DNA of 64,000 nucleotides from Lolium rigidum (taxonomy: Eukaryota > Streptophyta > Magnoliopsida > Poales > Poaceae). The DNA lies in contig NC_061512.1 of assembly GCF_022539505.1 (NCBI RefSeq), forward strand, positions 154,797,962 through 154,861,961, in the 5' to 3' direction. Below, piece after piece: positions 9,571 to 20,004 of this stretch (position 1 is the first letter of the stretch; each line of letters begins with the position of its first letter). Both the position numbers and the translations under genes were made by a program. The notes below the pieces were generated by a model, which was not told where the DNA came from, ran no database searches, and saw nothing but the letters and a program-made list of their open reading frames with translations.

Positions 9571-12500
9571 CCCCCGCAGTCGAAGGGTCGGCACCGACAC
9601 ACGGACCGGAGCGAAACTCAGGAAAAGTCGTGGATGGCAGTCCCTTCGTCATGATATCGGCAAATTGCTGAGACGTCGGTACGTGAAGAACTCGAACGCG
9701 ACCGAGGGCAACTTGCTCACGAACAAAGTGGATATCCAGCTCGATGTGCTTGGTGCGCCGATGATGAACGGGGTTGGCGGAGAGGTAGACAGCCGACACG
9801 TTGTCGCGAGAAAACCACCGTAGCCTTGTCAACAGGACAAGATAGCTCGGACAGAAGCTGACGGAGCCATGTGCACTCAGCCACAGCGTTGGCCACGGCG
9901 CGGTATTCGGCCTCAGCACTGGAGCGGGACACGGTGGGCTGCCTCTTGGAGGACCAAGAAACAAGCGATGAGCCGAGGTATACACAGTAGCCGCTGGTGG
10001 AGCGGCGCGTATCCGGGCAACCCGCCCAGTCCGCGTCAGAGTAGGCGACAAGGTCAGTCGACGTCGAGGGCGAAGCATGCAATGTCAAGCCGTAGCCCAT
10101 GGTACCGCAGACGTAGCGGAGAATCCGCTTCACCGCGGCCCAATGAGCATCCCGAGGAGCATGCATATGCAAGCACACCTGCTGCACGGCGTACTGGAGC
10201 TCCGGGCGCGTCAGTGTCAAGTACTGAAGGGCACCGACGATCGAGCGATAGAACGGCGTGTCGGACGCCAGCGACCCATCACTGGCGGAAAGCTTGGCCT
10301 TCGTGTCGACAGGAGTAGGCGCAGGGTTGCAGTTAAGCATCCCAGCACGCTCGAGAAGCTCGTGAGCATACTTCCGCTGATGGAGGAAGAATCCGTCCGC
10401 ACGTCGGACAACCTCGATGCCGAGGAAGTAGTGAAGCGGGCCAAGATCCTTCAACGCGAACTCAGCGCGAAGGCGGTCGGTGAGCTGTCGAAGGAGACCA
10501 GCGGTGGAGGCCGTCAGAATGATGTCGTCGACGTACAGCAGCAGGTATGCCATGTCGTTGCCGGTCCGGTAGACAAACAGGGACGCATCGGAACGCGTGG
10601 AGCGGAAGCCCAGCTGATGCAGGAAGCCGGCGATGCGCTGGTACCAGGCGCGAGGCGCCTGCTTCAGTCCATACAGGGACCGAGAGAGCAAGCACACGTC
10701 ATCGGGGCGCGCGGGGTCGACGAAGCCGGTGGGTTGCTGACAGTACACCCGTTCCTGCAGATGGCCATGAAGGAAGGCGTTGGAGACGTCCATCTGATGC
10801 GCGGGCCACGCACGAGACGCGGCGAGGTGCAGCACTGTGCGGATCGTGCCCGGTTTGACAACCGGGGCAAACGTATCCGTGAAGTCGACGCCAGCGCGCT
10901 GCCGAAAGCCGCGCACCACCCGGCGCGCCTTGTAGCGCTCGAGAGTACCGTCGGAGCCGAGCTTGTGCTTGAAGACCCATTTGCCGGAGATGACGTTGGC
11001 GCGAGGGGTCGGGGAACGAGCTCCCGGGTCCTATTGCGGCCGAAGCGCGTCGTACTCCTCCTGCATGGCGGCACGCCAATGCGGGTCGCGCAAGGCGGCG
11101 CGAGCCGAGGTGGGCACCGGCGAAGGAGCGGTCGCCGAGCCGGTCCGGCCGGCCGATGACCGGACGAGGCCGGGCGACGGTCCGGTCCGACCGGGCGCTT
11201 GGCCGGGTCGGGCTGGTGGAGGGGACGCCGCCGTCGTGCGGCAATATGCTCGTTGCCGCTGGCCCGGAAGGCGGACGCAGTAGACGGAGAAGCCGCGCGG
11301 ACATGCGGGTCGGCGGGGTAGCGTGTAGACGGCCGCCGCACGCCTGCGCGGGCGCGGGTGAGCATGGGCTCAGGAACCGCAGCGACGGGTGGCGAGGCAG
11401 ACGGCGAAGAGGCGGCCGCCGCGGACGACGGGGGCACCGGGGACGCCTCGGGCGATGGCACCGCGGGCGAGGGCGCCGCAGGCGACGGGGGCGCCGCAGG
11501 CGACGGAGACGCCGCGGGCGAGGTCGCCGCCGGCGACGGGCGCCGCGGGCGGTGCGGACGCCGAAGGTCCGAGCGGGGAGGCCACCGCGGTCGAGGCGTC
11601 GGCGCGCGGCCGCGAGGAGGGCCAGCGGGCGCCGGGGACGCCGAGGGACCGAGCGGGGCCGGCGCCGGGGGCCACCTCGGTCGGTCGTCGGCGCGCGGCC
11701 GCGGGAGGGCCGGCGGGCGCCGGGAGCGTCGTCGGAGGTGTCGCCATGAGTCCCTGCTGAAACGGAAAAACCAACTCGTCAAAGTACACGTGCCGGGAAG
11801 TGATGACACGATGAGAGACCGGATCGTAACAGCGGTAACCCTTGGTGTTGGCTGGGTAGCCGAGAAACACGCAAGGGAGGGAGCGCGGCGCAAGCTTATG
11901 CGCGGCGGTGGCAGCAGTGTTAGGGAAACACCGGCAGCCGAAGATGCGGAGGTCATCATAGGTGGGCGGCGCACCGTAAAGGAGATGATGCGGCGTGTAG
12001 GACCAACGCACACGACACGGGCGGATGTTGACGAGGAGAGTCGCCGTGGCAAGGGCATCCGGCCGGAATCGCGGGGGCATGGAGGCATGGAACGAGAAGG
12101 GTGCGGACGCGGTCGTTGAGGGTACGAAGCATCCGTTCGGCACGGCCATTCCGTGAAGAAGTGTATGGACACGTGAGGCGGAAGATGGTGCCGTGGGTGG
12201 CGAGAAGTGAGCGAATGGTGATGTTGTCGAACTCCTTGCCGTTGTCGGTGCGGAAAGCGTGAATGGGGCGACCGAGACTGAGTGGAGACGAACGCGAAGA
12301 AGGCGGTGAGGGTGGTGGCAACATCGACTTACGGCGAAGTGGAAAAGTCCATACAAAATGCGAGTAATCATCAAGAATCACAAGATAATAATTATAACCA
12401 GAGTTACTCGGAACCGGCGAGGTCCATACATCACTATGAATGAGTTGAAATGGAAAAGATGCAAGTGTGGAGGACGAACTAAACGGAAGGCGAACATGTT

Positions 12501-14214
12501 TGCCTAGACGACATGCTTCACAAGAGTGGGCATCCGTTTTATTACAAGTAAAGGAGAATCCTTGCATTATTTGACGCAGAGTGGCGGAGCTAGGATGGCC
12601 AAGACGGGCGTGCCAAAGGTCGACACCGGCGGAGAGGGCGAGTGGACGGCCGGTGGTGGTGGAGGCCGCGCCAACGGGGTAGAGATCGCCGGGGCTGTCA
12701 CATCGGTGGAGGAGCATCCGGGTACGACCATCCTTGACGAGAGAAACCAAAAGCGTCAAATTCCACGGTCACGGGGTTATCACGACGGAAAGATTTAACG
12801 AAACAAGGTTTTTGATCAAGTCGGGAGAAACGAGAACATTATGGAGAGAGAGGGGAGTGGAGGTGGAAGGAAAAGAGACAGAACCGGTGTGAGTAATAGG
12901 AAGAGCATGACCGTTGCCAACGATGATGCGAGAAGAAGTGGAAGCGGGTGTGGAAAAGGAGAGGTTACCGGGATGCGCCGCCATATGCGCGGAAGCGCCG
13001 GTGTCCATGAACCAATCGCCACCGCCACCATACGCCCCGGCGGAGAGGGCGCTGCGGAGGGCGGTCGGGGAGCGCGGGATCCCACGGGGTCGCACCCGAA
13101 GGGGCGGCGTAGGCCGGGGCAGGCTGGGGCGCCGCGTAGAACGCCTGGTGGGAGGCTGGACGCGGCCCCATAATGCCCGGGTAGGGGCGCGCGGCACGGG
13201 CATGGAGTAGGCGTGAACAACCCCGGTCCACGGGTTGTGACCGGCGGTCCATGGCGGAGGGGCGGTGTCTGCGGGGGACGAGGCGCGGGGCGGCGGCATT
13301 GGCGCCACCGTTGCCGCCACCGTTGCCACCGCCACGGCGACGACGGCCACGGCGGCCACCACCGAGGAGGAGCCGGCTGGCCGGTCCGGGGACCGGTCCG
13401 GCCGGCCGGGCGCCGGCGGGCCCGTTCCGGGGGCCGGTCTGACCGGGCGGCGGGGCGGCGGCGGGGAAACCCGGCGGCGGACCCGGGGGCGAGCGCGGGG
13501 GCGCGGGGCGCGGAGTCCGGGCGCCGCGGGAGAAGCCGGCGGCGAAGGCGGTGTGGGCCGCCCGAGCCCGGAGGTGCTTGAGGCGGCGCTCCTCGAGGCG
13601 CGGGTACGCCACGGCCTGCTCGTAGGTGGGCGTGGTGAGGAGCGTGAGGTTGGAGGCGGCGTTGCTGAGATCCTCGCCGAGACCCGCCGACAGGGTGGAG
13701 AGCATGATCTTGTCATCGATCGGGAACTCCAAGTCACGGAGCTCATCGGAGAGGCTCTTCGGCTTGAGGGCGTAGTCGTCGAGAGACAGGTCGTTCGGTG
13801 GGTGCCGAAGAACTCCTGTTGGAGGAAGGTGACCCGCTGGATTTTGTTGTCGGTGAAGAGGCCGGTGATCTTATCCCGGACCGTGTGGGCGGAGTCGCCG
13901 TCGCGGACGACGGTGCGGAAGATGTCGTTGGAGACGGTGCTGGTAGAACCGGCGGATGATGGTGGCGTCGATGGCGAGCCACTCGGGGTCGTGCGGCATG
14001 GCGAGGAGGTCGATGGTGCCGTCGACGTGATCAAGGAGATCATACTCGCGGAAGAGCAGCCCAAAGTACGTCTTCCACGGGAAGAAGTTGGCAGCGGTGG
14101 TGGAGAGCTTCAGCGGCACGCGCTCGGCGATGGGGATGTCGCGGATGACGGCGACGGAGGGGCCGGCGAAGGGGTTGCTGCTGCCGGAGCCGGAGGAGGA
14201 GTCGAGCGCGCCAT
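9571..14214 (-). pseudogene. Frameshifted gag-pol of the short-LTR copia element
   Basis: The gag start is near 14214 and the frame is already shifted within a few codons. Gag is readable as LKLSTTAANFFPWKTYFG (about 14118-14065) and later as MEFPIDDKIMLSTLSAGLGE (about 13732-13673), in a different frame. The protease shows WFMDTGASAHM (about 13000). Integrase shows LWHARLGHPS, CEACRLGKH and HSDVWTSP (about 12620-12430). Reverse transcriptase shows MDVSNAFLHGHL (about 10790) and LLYVDDIILTAS (about 10520). RNase H shows RRSTSGYCVYLGSSLVSWSS (about 9980), TKHIELDIHFVRE and ADIMTKGLPS (about 9640). All domains are present in copia order, but adjacent domains sit in different minus-strand frames, so this copy is not translatable as one polyprotein. 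Confidence 0.85.
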
Positions 14215-14450
14215 GGCGGAAGCGGTGGGGAGGGCCGGCGGCGCCTAGATGAGAAGGGCGGCGGCTAGGGTTGGAAGTGGGGAGGGCCGGCGGCGCCCTA
14301 GAGTGGAGGGGCGGCGGCTAGGGTGGATGGCGGAAGCGGTGGTGGTGGGGAGGGCCGGCGGCGCCCTAGAGGAGGAGGGCGGCGGCTAGGGTTGGGGAGG
14401 CCGGCGGCGCCTAGGGAGGAGGAGGGCGGCGGCTAGGTCAGGACCCGAAG

Positions 14451-14464
14451 GGTCTCCGATACCA
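14451..14464 (-). promoter_or_regulatory. Primer-binding site, initiator-Met tRNA type
   Basis: Directly inside the 5' LTR, the minus strand reads TGGTATCGGAGACC. The first seven bases match the usual TGGTATC start of primer sites complementary to plant initiator-Met tRNA; the following bases diverge by one or two positions. Confidence 0.75.
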
Positions 14465-14602
14465 TGTAGAGAAGGGTATTGGAGATTGCACAGCACCAAT
14501 AGGGCCGGCTGCTCGTATATATATAGGCGGACACATGTACAATTACAGGTACAACCCTGAGAAAACACGGGGACCTATATCTATACAATATGTTACTCAA
14601 CA
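14465..14602 (-). repeat. 5' LTR of the short-LTR copia element
   Basis: 138 bp, apparently identical to 9433-9570. It is followed by the right copy of the target duplication CCCAG at 14603-14607. Transcription of the element would start here and run leftward. Confidence 0.93.
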
Positions 14603-14607
14603 CCCAG

Positions 14608-15282
14608 CAAAGCTTTAAGCCGGGTTGAACGATCTATAGGTAAGATGCTCTGCGCGGGGCTTTGATTGCGTCTTCCGTTGCAGCAACGCGCCAACGCCAA
14701 CGCGCTTACGGGGCAGATGAACCACGGAGGAGGTGAAGCACATCAGCCATGGGACTGAACGCCACAGGCAGCGCTGCAGGGGCTGCGTCGAGCTGAGGGA
14801 GCGCGGCAGGCCGGCGTGCCTGAATGTACCCTTCCGTCGCATTGGTGTATTCGTACGTGGTCTTCTTCGTCGAGAGTCCCTTAGCCCAGCAGTTCTAATC
14901 TAAACCGAACCAGAATTCTACCCCCGGTCTGTCCCACTCCAACATAATATAGCCGGACCGATCGCAAAGCAGTTCGTGAGATGAGGGTTCGATCGATCAA
15001 CAGAAAACGATCGTAACCGCCTCAACCCCTCCGCTCCATATCTCTCCGGGCATAGGAAACGACAGCGCTGGCACTCGAGGCCGACAACTGGTGGCGTAGC
15101 CTCTCCATCCTCAACGGCAACCTCCGCAATGTGTGCGATGATCGCAGGGTCGGAGACGACGAGGGCAGGTCTTCAGCTTCTCCATCAGGATCACCGTGCA
15201 CAGCTTCCTTGCATGGCCGGTTGCCGTCCTGATTATTCGTCCATATTCGTATCGTATACCGATAGCACCGTAGGGATGACCA
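14608..15282. other. Helitron-internal low-copy sequence, no gene assigned
   Basis: GC-balanced sequence continuing the Helitron after the copia insertion. Short open frames on both strands (for example 14615-14842 minus) have no similarity that I recognise. The part from about 15030 may be the 5' continuation of the captured FtsH-like gene, since it leads into it in the same orientation, but I cannot align it. Confidence 0.35.
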
Positions 15283-15767
15283 CTCGTCGGCCAGCCCTGG
15301 GACCGCGAAGAAGCTGCTATCGTGTGTCGTTGCCACGTTCTTTTCTAGCTATGTATCTGAGTTCGTCGATATATTTGCCATGGGCGAGGTGAGGTTCGAG
15401 AAGGCAAATACCAAGGCGCCGTGCATCGATGACTCGATGAGATTGATGCCGTAGTGCCGGGACGTGTGCAAAGCATCAACCAGCTGCTTAGGGAGATGGA
15501 TGGCTTCTGCGAAAACAACGGTGTCATGGCGCTCGCCACGACTAACATGCTAGATGTGCTGGACAACGATGGTGCTTGCCTGCTTGGCGCTACAGGTCGG
15601 ATGGAGCTCGGCACTGCAGGTCATGGTGCTCGCCGCTTCTAATGCCAGGGAGGTTCGATCATCAGGTTACGGTTTATCGTCCACATGCTACTGGTCGTGT
15701 TAGGATCCTTAAGGCGAGCAATCGCGGAACACTAAAAAAACAAATCGACTTGAGCATCAGGTTTTAG
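15283..15767 (+). pseudogene. FtsH-like AAA metalloprotease fragment, broken
   Basis: The remains follow the order of the FtsH AAA core. A damaged Walker A region with KKLL comes first (about 15305). YVSEFVDIF (about 15351) corresponds to the SGSEFVEMFVG block. EKANTKAPCID is next (about 15399). After a frame change, [10 protein letters not shown] (15441-15470) corresponds to Walker B, then [11 protein letters not shown] (about 15474) and [13 protein letters not shown] (about 15526) with the sensor Asn. After another break come PGRFDHQVTV (about 15649) and GRVRILKASN. FtsH enzymes are ATP-driven proteases of plastid and mitochondrial membranes. The zinc protease domain is absent and at least two frameshifts are present, so this is a dead fragment, probably captured by the Helitron. 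Confidence 0.8.
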
Positions 15768-16177
15768 TCGACAGAGCCACCCACGCTGTGTCATCTTTCA
15801 GGGAAAAAACACAACCATTGCCTCCTGATGATAGAACATAAGGCCTACGATGCCTTGCCTTTTATTTTATCGAGCAGGCGGATGACTCTTGGCCTCCAGT
15901 TTTGAAACACGGCAAAAGATGGCCGTGAATACATAGATTGTGCGTCCATGTCAATATATTGGTTGAGATTTTGTATATAGAGCCCGTTGATACCAGTCTA
16001 AAAAGATCAAAGCAAGGACAACAATAGGCATCTAAAACATCAAGTGATGTCTCCTAAATATTTTGGTGCTTCTCCCATCACCATGATTTCTTCGTTTGTA
16101 GAGTCTTGCAAGTTATGGTTTGCTAGAGTATTTCCGTGCAATTGAATTATACATATAAAATCACTCCAAATATGATA
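15768..16177. other. Helitron-internal non-coding stretch
   Basis: No gene, repeat or terminal structure seen between the FtsH fragment and the Stowaway MITE. Confidence 0.4.
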
Positions 16178-16179
16178 TA

Positions 16180-16310
16180 CTCCCTCTCCCTTTCTCTAAA
16201 AAAGCTGCTCAACTTTATCTAAATACTAGATTATTTCTCACTCTTATTTCTATGTACGCCGCAAAATTTGATTCTAAGTTGAGCAAGTTATTTTCGGTGG
16301 AAGGGAATAT
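16180..16310. mobile_element. Stowaway-like MITE
   Basis: About 130 bp. It begins CTCCCTCTCCC after TA (16178-16179). AGCTGCTCAACTT near the left end is mirrored by AAGTTGAGCAAGTT near the right end, which closes GGTGGAAGGGA before ATA. The inverted ends, CTCCCTC start and TA target are those of Tc1/mariner Stowaway elements. The ends are degraded. Confidence 0.65.
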
Positions 16311-16522
16311 AATACATGGTCTTGGGGTTTAGTTTTTGTAGTTGGGGTTTTCCTTTTATATTATCTCCATTCCACTGTAATTGAAGCTTCATCAATGAGC
16401 AAGTGTTGGTGTAGCGAAATTCTCCATAATATAACAAAATCCGCAGCAACACACAGATGTATTTGCTAAAAATATGTCTACATATTTTGCTCTTCCGCGG
16501 CAACGCGCGGGCATTGTCCTAG

Positions 16523-16995
16523 TATGTTACATATGCAAGACCAAAAAATTGCAGCTTCAAATTCGACATATACTTAGAGAACCAAAAAAGACAAATTTAG
16601 GTGTGAATAGTGTGAACTAGAATTCAATCAGATCTGACACTATTCATAGTTAGATTTTTCTTTTTTATTTCTTCAAGTGTAGATCAAATTTTGAGCTGAA
16701 TTTTTTTGGAGTTGTAGATACAATCCATATGTATGTTGTATATTATTTTCAGGTTTTTTCGTATAATAAAAATATGTTTTATGTGAGTTGATCCTATGAT
16801 CTCACCTAATAGATCCGCCCCGATGGACGCCTGGCGCCCACGTGGACGGGCCTTTAGTCGCGGTTCGTAAGCACAACCACGACTAAAGGGGAAGGGGGGG
16901 GGGGGGGACTTTAGTCACGCATAATTGGTCCCGGTTGCTCAACCGGGATTAATGGCAGTTGCGAACCACGACTAAAGACCGTTTTTCTACCAGTG
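16523..16995 (+). mobile_element. Right terminal part of a CACTA transposon
   Basis: The sequence ends CCGTTTTTCTACCAGTG at 16979-16995, whose reverse complement CACTGGTAGAAAAACGG is a standard CACTA terminal inverted repeat. The 150 bp before it holds sub-terminal repeats in both directions: TTTAGTCGCGGTTCG, CCACGACTAAAG (twice), TTTAGTCACGC, plus a run of fourteen G residues (about 16895-16908). Such sub-terminal arrays are transposase-binding regions in CACTA elements. I did not find the left terminus in the window; the Ulp1-like fragment at 7690 is probably part of this element. The AT-rich part from 16523 resembles CACTA 3' non-coding sequence. Confidence 0.75.
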
Positions 16996-17568
16996 CCTTA
17001 TAATTGTGTACGGAGGGAGTACCTAATAAGAGGGCAGGACGACTGGCTTTTCCTAAAAAAAATTAAGCGCGCTTGCTAAGTGAGGCATCGCAGAGGGTTT
17101 GAGTTTCACGTCTTGGTCACAGCCAAGATCAACCAAGCCAAGAGGCGCGCTGATCAGCTAAAAAAGGGAAATTATATTAGATCACATTCATGTGTTTTGT
17201 GACAGTCAGAAGGAAATAGAGAAGAGTGCGACGCGCGGTCGGATTGCTCGAGTAACGAACACGTACGAACCTGGAAAACCTTCCATGCTGTAGAGGCCAT
17301 AAAAGTCCATTAATACCCATACAAACGATGTGCCCGGTTTTGGAATATGAGTTGCCAATTCGTATCGTAGTATGCAGGAACACGCGTTCCCTTCCAAATA
17401 AACACGAGCACGCGTAAGCTTGAGCTCTACGCTGGGTGTTTCCGAGTTCGTATCGTCAATTCGTGGTCGGCTCGAACCTCCTCCATATAATGGCCGAATC
17501 CCTCTCAACATCGCCTCGCGTTCTTGTTGTAAGACTTGCATTACTCTGCCCTACGCGACCTCGCAACC
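16996..17568. other. Flank between CACTA end and kinase gene; kinase promoter region
   Basis: A GTACGGAGGGAGTA at 17009-17022 is a remnant of a Stowaway right end. The last 100 bp before the kinase ATG contain CCATATAATGG (about 17483-17493), which could serve as a TATA element, leaving a leader of about 50 bases. No other gene is visible; ORFs on the minus strand here are shadows. Confidence 0.45.
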
Positions 17569-18792
17569 ATGGTAGCACTTCCCGCTCGCGACATGGCTGA
17601 CGACGACCAGTACTACGCCACCATCGCGTCCCGGGTCGCCTCCATCTGCGCCATGCTCGACGAGCACGACGCCGCCGAGACACCCATGAGCTCCCGGCAG
17701 GTCGAAGAAATTTCCGCCATGATCGACGACGTCGCCGCCGCCGCGGCCTCGGAGTCAGAACGGACGACGACCGGCGACAGCAAGAGGAGGAGCAACAAGA
17801 CGCCGGGGTGCATGCGCAGCACCTGCTGCTACGAGAAGCTGGACAAGATAGGTGAGGGCTCGGCCGCCGTCGTCACCGAGGCGCGACACCTTACGACCGG
17901 CCAGACCGTCGCCATGAAGGCCATCCGCGAATCCTGCCGCTCCGTCTCCGGCGGCGAGCTCCTGCGGGAGGCCTGCCTCATGGCCGCCTGCCTTGGCCAC
18001 CCCTCGATCGTCGCCCTCCACGGCCTCGCGCGCGGGCCGGGGACCGAAGACGGCGACTACTCCCTCGTCATGGAGCACGCCGGGCCGTCCCTGGACCGCA
18101 TCCTGGGCGCCCGCATGCGCCGCACCGGCTGGCCGTTCTCGGAGGCCGAAGCGCGCCGCTTCATGGCACAGCTTCTATCCGGCGCGGCGGAGATCCACAA
18201 GCATGGCATTGTCCACCGCGACATCAAGCCAGAGAACATCCTCGTCGACAGCGCAGGAAACGCCAAGATCGGCGACTTCGGGTCGGCGATGTCGGTGGCC
18301 GGGGGGCAGATCAGCGCCGACGCGTACTACGCCGCCGGAACGACCACGTACAGCGCGCCGGAGATGCTGCTGGAGACGCCGGGCTACGACGCGCGCGTCG
18401 ACGCGTGGTCGCTCGGGTGCGTGATGGCGGAGCTGCTCACCGGCGAGGTGCTATTCAACGAGAAGTCTGGCTCCGACCAGCTGTGGTTGATCTACGACGT
18501 GCTCGGCGTTCCGGGCAAGGAGGCGTGGAAGCCCCACGAGTCGTCGTTCGTGGCCAGCAGGGTGCCGCTGTGGCGTCGGGAGCAGCGGCGGCGGCGTCGG
18601 AAAGGGCGGTGGCACAGCAGACGGCTGCGCGAGCTGTTCCCCGAGGAGCTGCTGTCCGAGGACGGCTTCAAGGTCCTCAAAGGACTCCTCACCTGCGACC
18701 CCGACAGGCGGCTTACGGCCGCCGCCGCGCTCAAACTTCCGTGGTTCGCTGACGAAGACAATGCTCCGGTGAAGAACTACGCGGCAATGTGA
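17569..18792 (+). CDS. Intronless CDK-like serine/threonine protein kinase (CDKF-2-like group)
   Basis: 407 codons. I chose the ATG at 17569 because its context (CAACCATGG) is strong; the frame is open further upstream but only from a TTG. Kinase landmarks are the glycine loop GEGSAAVV (residues 95-102), catalytic Lys in AMKAI (about 117), HRDIKPENI (216-224), DFG (236-238), YSAPE (261-265) and DAWSLGC (278-284). The cyclin-binding PSTAIRE helix is replaced by SVSGGELLREA, so cyclin dependence is doubtful. The sequence fits the grass-expanded, single-exon CDKF-2-like group, but I cannot separate it from neighbouring CDK-like families. A lysine/arginine-rich insert (RREQRRRRRKGRWHSRR, about 336-352) near the C terminus could act as a nuclear signal. 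All catalytic residues are present and the frame is intact, so it may be functional; GC content is far above its flanks. Confidence 0.88.
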   Translation: MVALPARDMADDDQYYATIASRVASICAMLDEHDAAETPMSSRQVEEISAMIDDVAAAAASESERTTTGDSKRRSNKTPGCMRSTCCYEKLDKIGEGSAAVVTEARHLTTGQTVAMKAIRESCRSVSGGELLREACLMAACLGHPSIVALHGLARGPGTEDGDYSLVMEHAGPSLDRILGARMRRTGWPFSEAEARRFMAQLLSGAAEIHKHGIVHRDIKPENILVDSAGNAKIGDFGSAMSVAGGQISADAYYAAGTTTYSAPEMLLETPGYDARVDAWSLGCVMAELLTGEVLFNEKSGSDQLWLIYDVLGVPGKEAWKPHESSFVASRVPLWRREQRRRRRKGRWHSRRLRELFPEELLSEDGFKVLKGLLTCDPDRRLTAAAALKLPWFADEDNAPVKNYAAM

Positions 18793-20004
18793 AAATGAGA
18801 ATCATGTAAACATTTTTTTTCTTATTTGTTCAGAATTGTTGGTGCTTGAGGCGCATGTGCCCACATCGACCACCACCTTGTACAACTTGCTATATGCCCA
18901 AATTAATTTGGTTCTTGCATACGGAAGCCAACTCGAAAAGATTTGTTCTCAATCTCTCTACTGTCTACACTTCTCATCATGAAACAGTTTTATGTTTTGT
19001 TTCCAATTCGGCAATTCGTGACAAGTGACAACGTCCTGTGAGGCTGTGATGTCCCAAGACCCCAACATTTTCTCAACTAACAGAAAATTTCGTCAGTACA
19101 ACTAAAACCGAAGTTTTTTTTGCGAGAAAACTAAAACCGAAGTTGTCAGACATTTTTTGCCGAGAAGGAGCCGGACGCCCGGACGGCAACTCCCAGTGTT
19201 GCTAGAAGTAGGCTGTGGTCTACCGTATGCAACTCTGACACGTCTAGTACACGCTGAAATACAGATCGTCTCAATTTTCGAGAACTTCTATACAATCGAA
19301 TTTACTCTAGAAGTTAACTGCAAAAAGGTTTAATTTGGGTCTGTCGGTTATTGCAATTCTAAGTTTGATCTCGATCAAAATTCTACCCAAAACATTATTC
19401 ATCTCCCAGGTGTCATATTTAGGAACCAAATCCAACTGCCATAGATATGGCAGAATCATGAAAAACAATTTCCTTTGAATGTACGTGGTTTTTTTTCTAA
19501 AAAGGTAAATATGAAGAAATATGTTAAAAATTAAGAGGATTAGCATTTTTTTTTAGAGAAATCTGAATATTCGTCAAAATTTTCTTGTCTTGAATTATAT
19601 TTTAAATCTAGATACGAACTTTCGAATTCCATTGGCATCCGATGACCGGCTTATGCTTGTTCTAGTGCAAATATCCTTTTAGTTGGAGACACAACGGAAA
19701 AAGAAACTGCGCACATGATTCCCGTGGTAAACGAGATGTTGAAGTGTGATTTTCATCCTAAAGTTAAGTACTACCCTGTTTGGTTGATTAGTTATTTAAT
19801 TTTTCATGTTATATGATTCAAACTGTAAATTTGATAATAGACAAGTAGAAATATATATGAAACTAGTGGAAGCGCAATAAATCCCATCAGACATTCATGG
19901 ATGGAAGGGAAAATTCCACTACGAGTAATGTGAAAATTTTACTACTCCCCCCAAAAAAAGGCTTGTTTTACAGTACCTTTTACCTCTACTAAAAATGGAG
20001 AGGT
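18793..20004. other. Downstream of kinase, non-coding
   Basis: AT-rich, no gene seen. The 15-bp word ACTAAAACCGAAGTT is repeated at about 19101 and 19130 with a short T-rich spacer. No terminal inverted repeats could be defined. Confidence 0.4.

Larger units (their letters stand above)
9433..14602 (-). mobile_element. Complete short-LTR copia retrotransposon, minus strand
   Basis: It is 5,170 bp with two 138-bp LTRs (9433-9570 and 14465-14602) that I read as identical, and a perfect CCCAG target duplication. On the minus strand the 5' LTR is at the right. It is followed by a primer-binding site TGGTATCGGAGACC (complement of 14451-14464), close to the initiator-Met tRNA type, then gag, protease, integrase, reverse transcriptase and RNase H, and a G-rich tract (CTGCGGGGG) before the 3' LTR. 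The very short LTR and GC-rich coding part suggest an Ale/Retrofit-like lineage; this is inference. The coding frame is broken several times despite LTR identity. Confidence 0.93.
9018..16522 (+). mobile_element. Candidate Helitron with captured FtsH fragment, containing a nested copia element
   Basis: The proposed 5' end is TCTTTACTATTAAATTGC at 9018, preceded by A; grass Helitrons commonly open with TC followed by a TACTATTAAA-like stretch. The proposed 3' end is a GC hairpin, CCGCGGCAACGCGCGGG (about 16495-16511), eight bases, then CTAG at 16519-16522 followed by T. That matches the Helitron rule of hairpin plus CTRR and insertion between A and T, with no target duplication. Removing the copia element and its duplication leaves about 2.3 kb. 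It holds no RepHel gene, so it would be non-autonomous. Cargo is an FtsH-like fragment and a Stowaway MITE. The ends are read from sequence; membership is inference. Confidence 0.68.

Noticed and set aside
10077..11159. 360-residue plus-strand open frame
   Set aside because: It lies antisense to the copia reverse transcriptase and integrase in very GC-rich DNA; its length follows from composition, and the minus strand carries recognisable domains.
11358..12119. Gly/Arg/Ala-rich plus-strand open frame
   Set aside because: Antisense shadow of the copia linker region between integrase and reverse transcriptase; low complexity with no domain.
13265..14248. 327-residue plus-strand open frame
   Set aside because: Antisense of the copia gag; no similarity and same GC-driven openness.
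17536..17568. Longer N terminus for the kinase
   Set aside because: The upstream extension would start at TTG, not ATG; the ATG at 17569 has good context.
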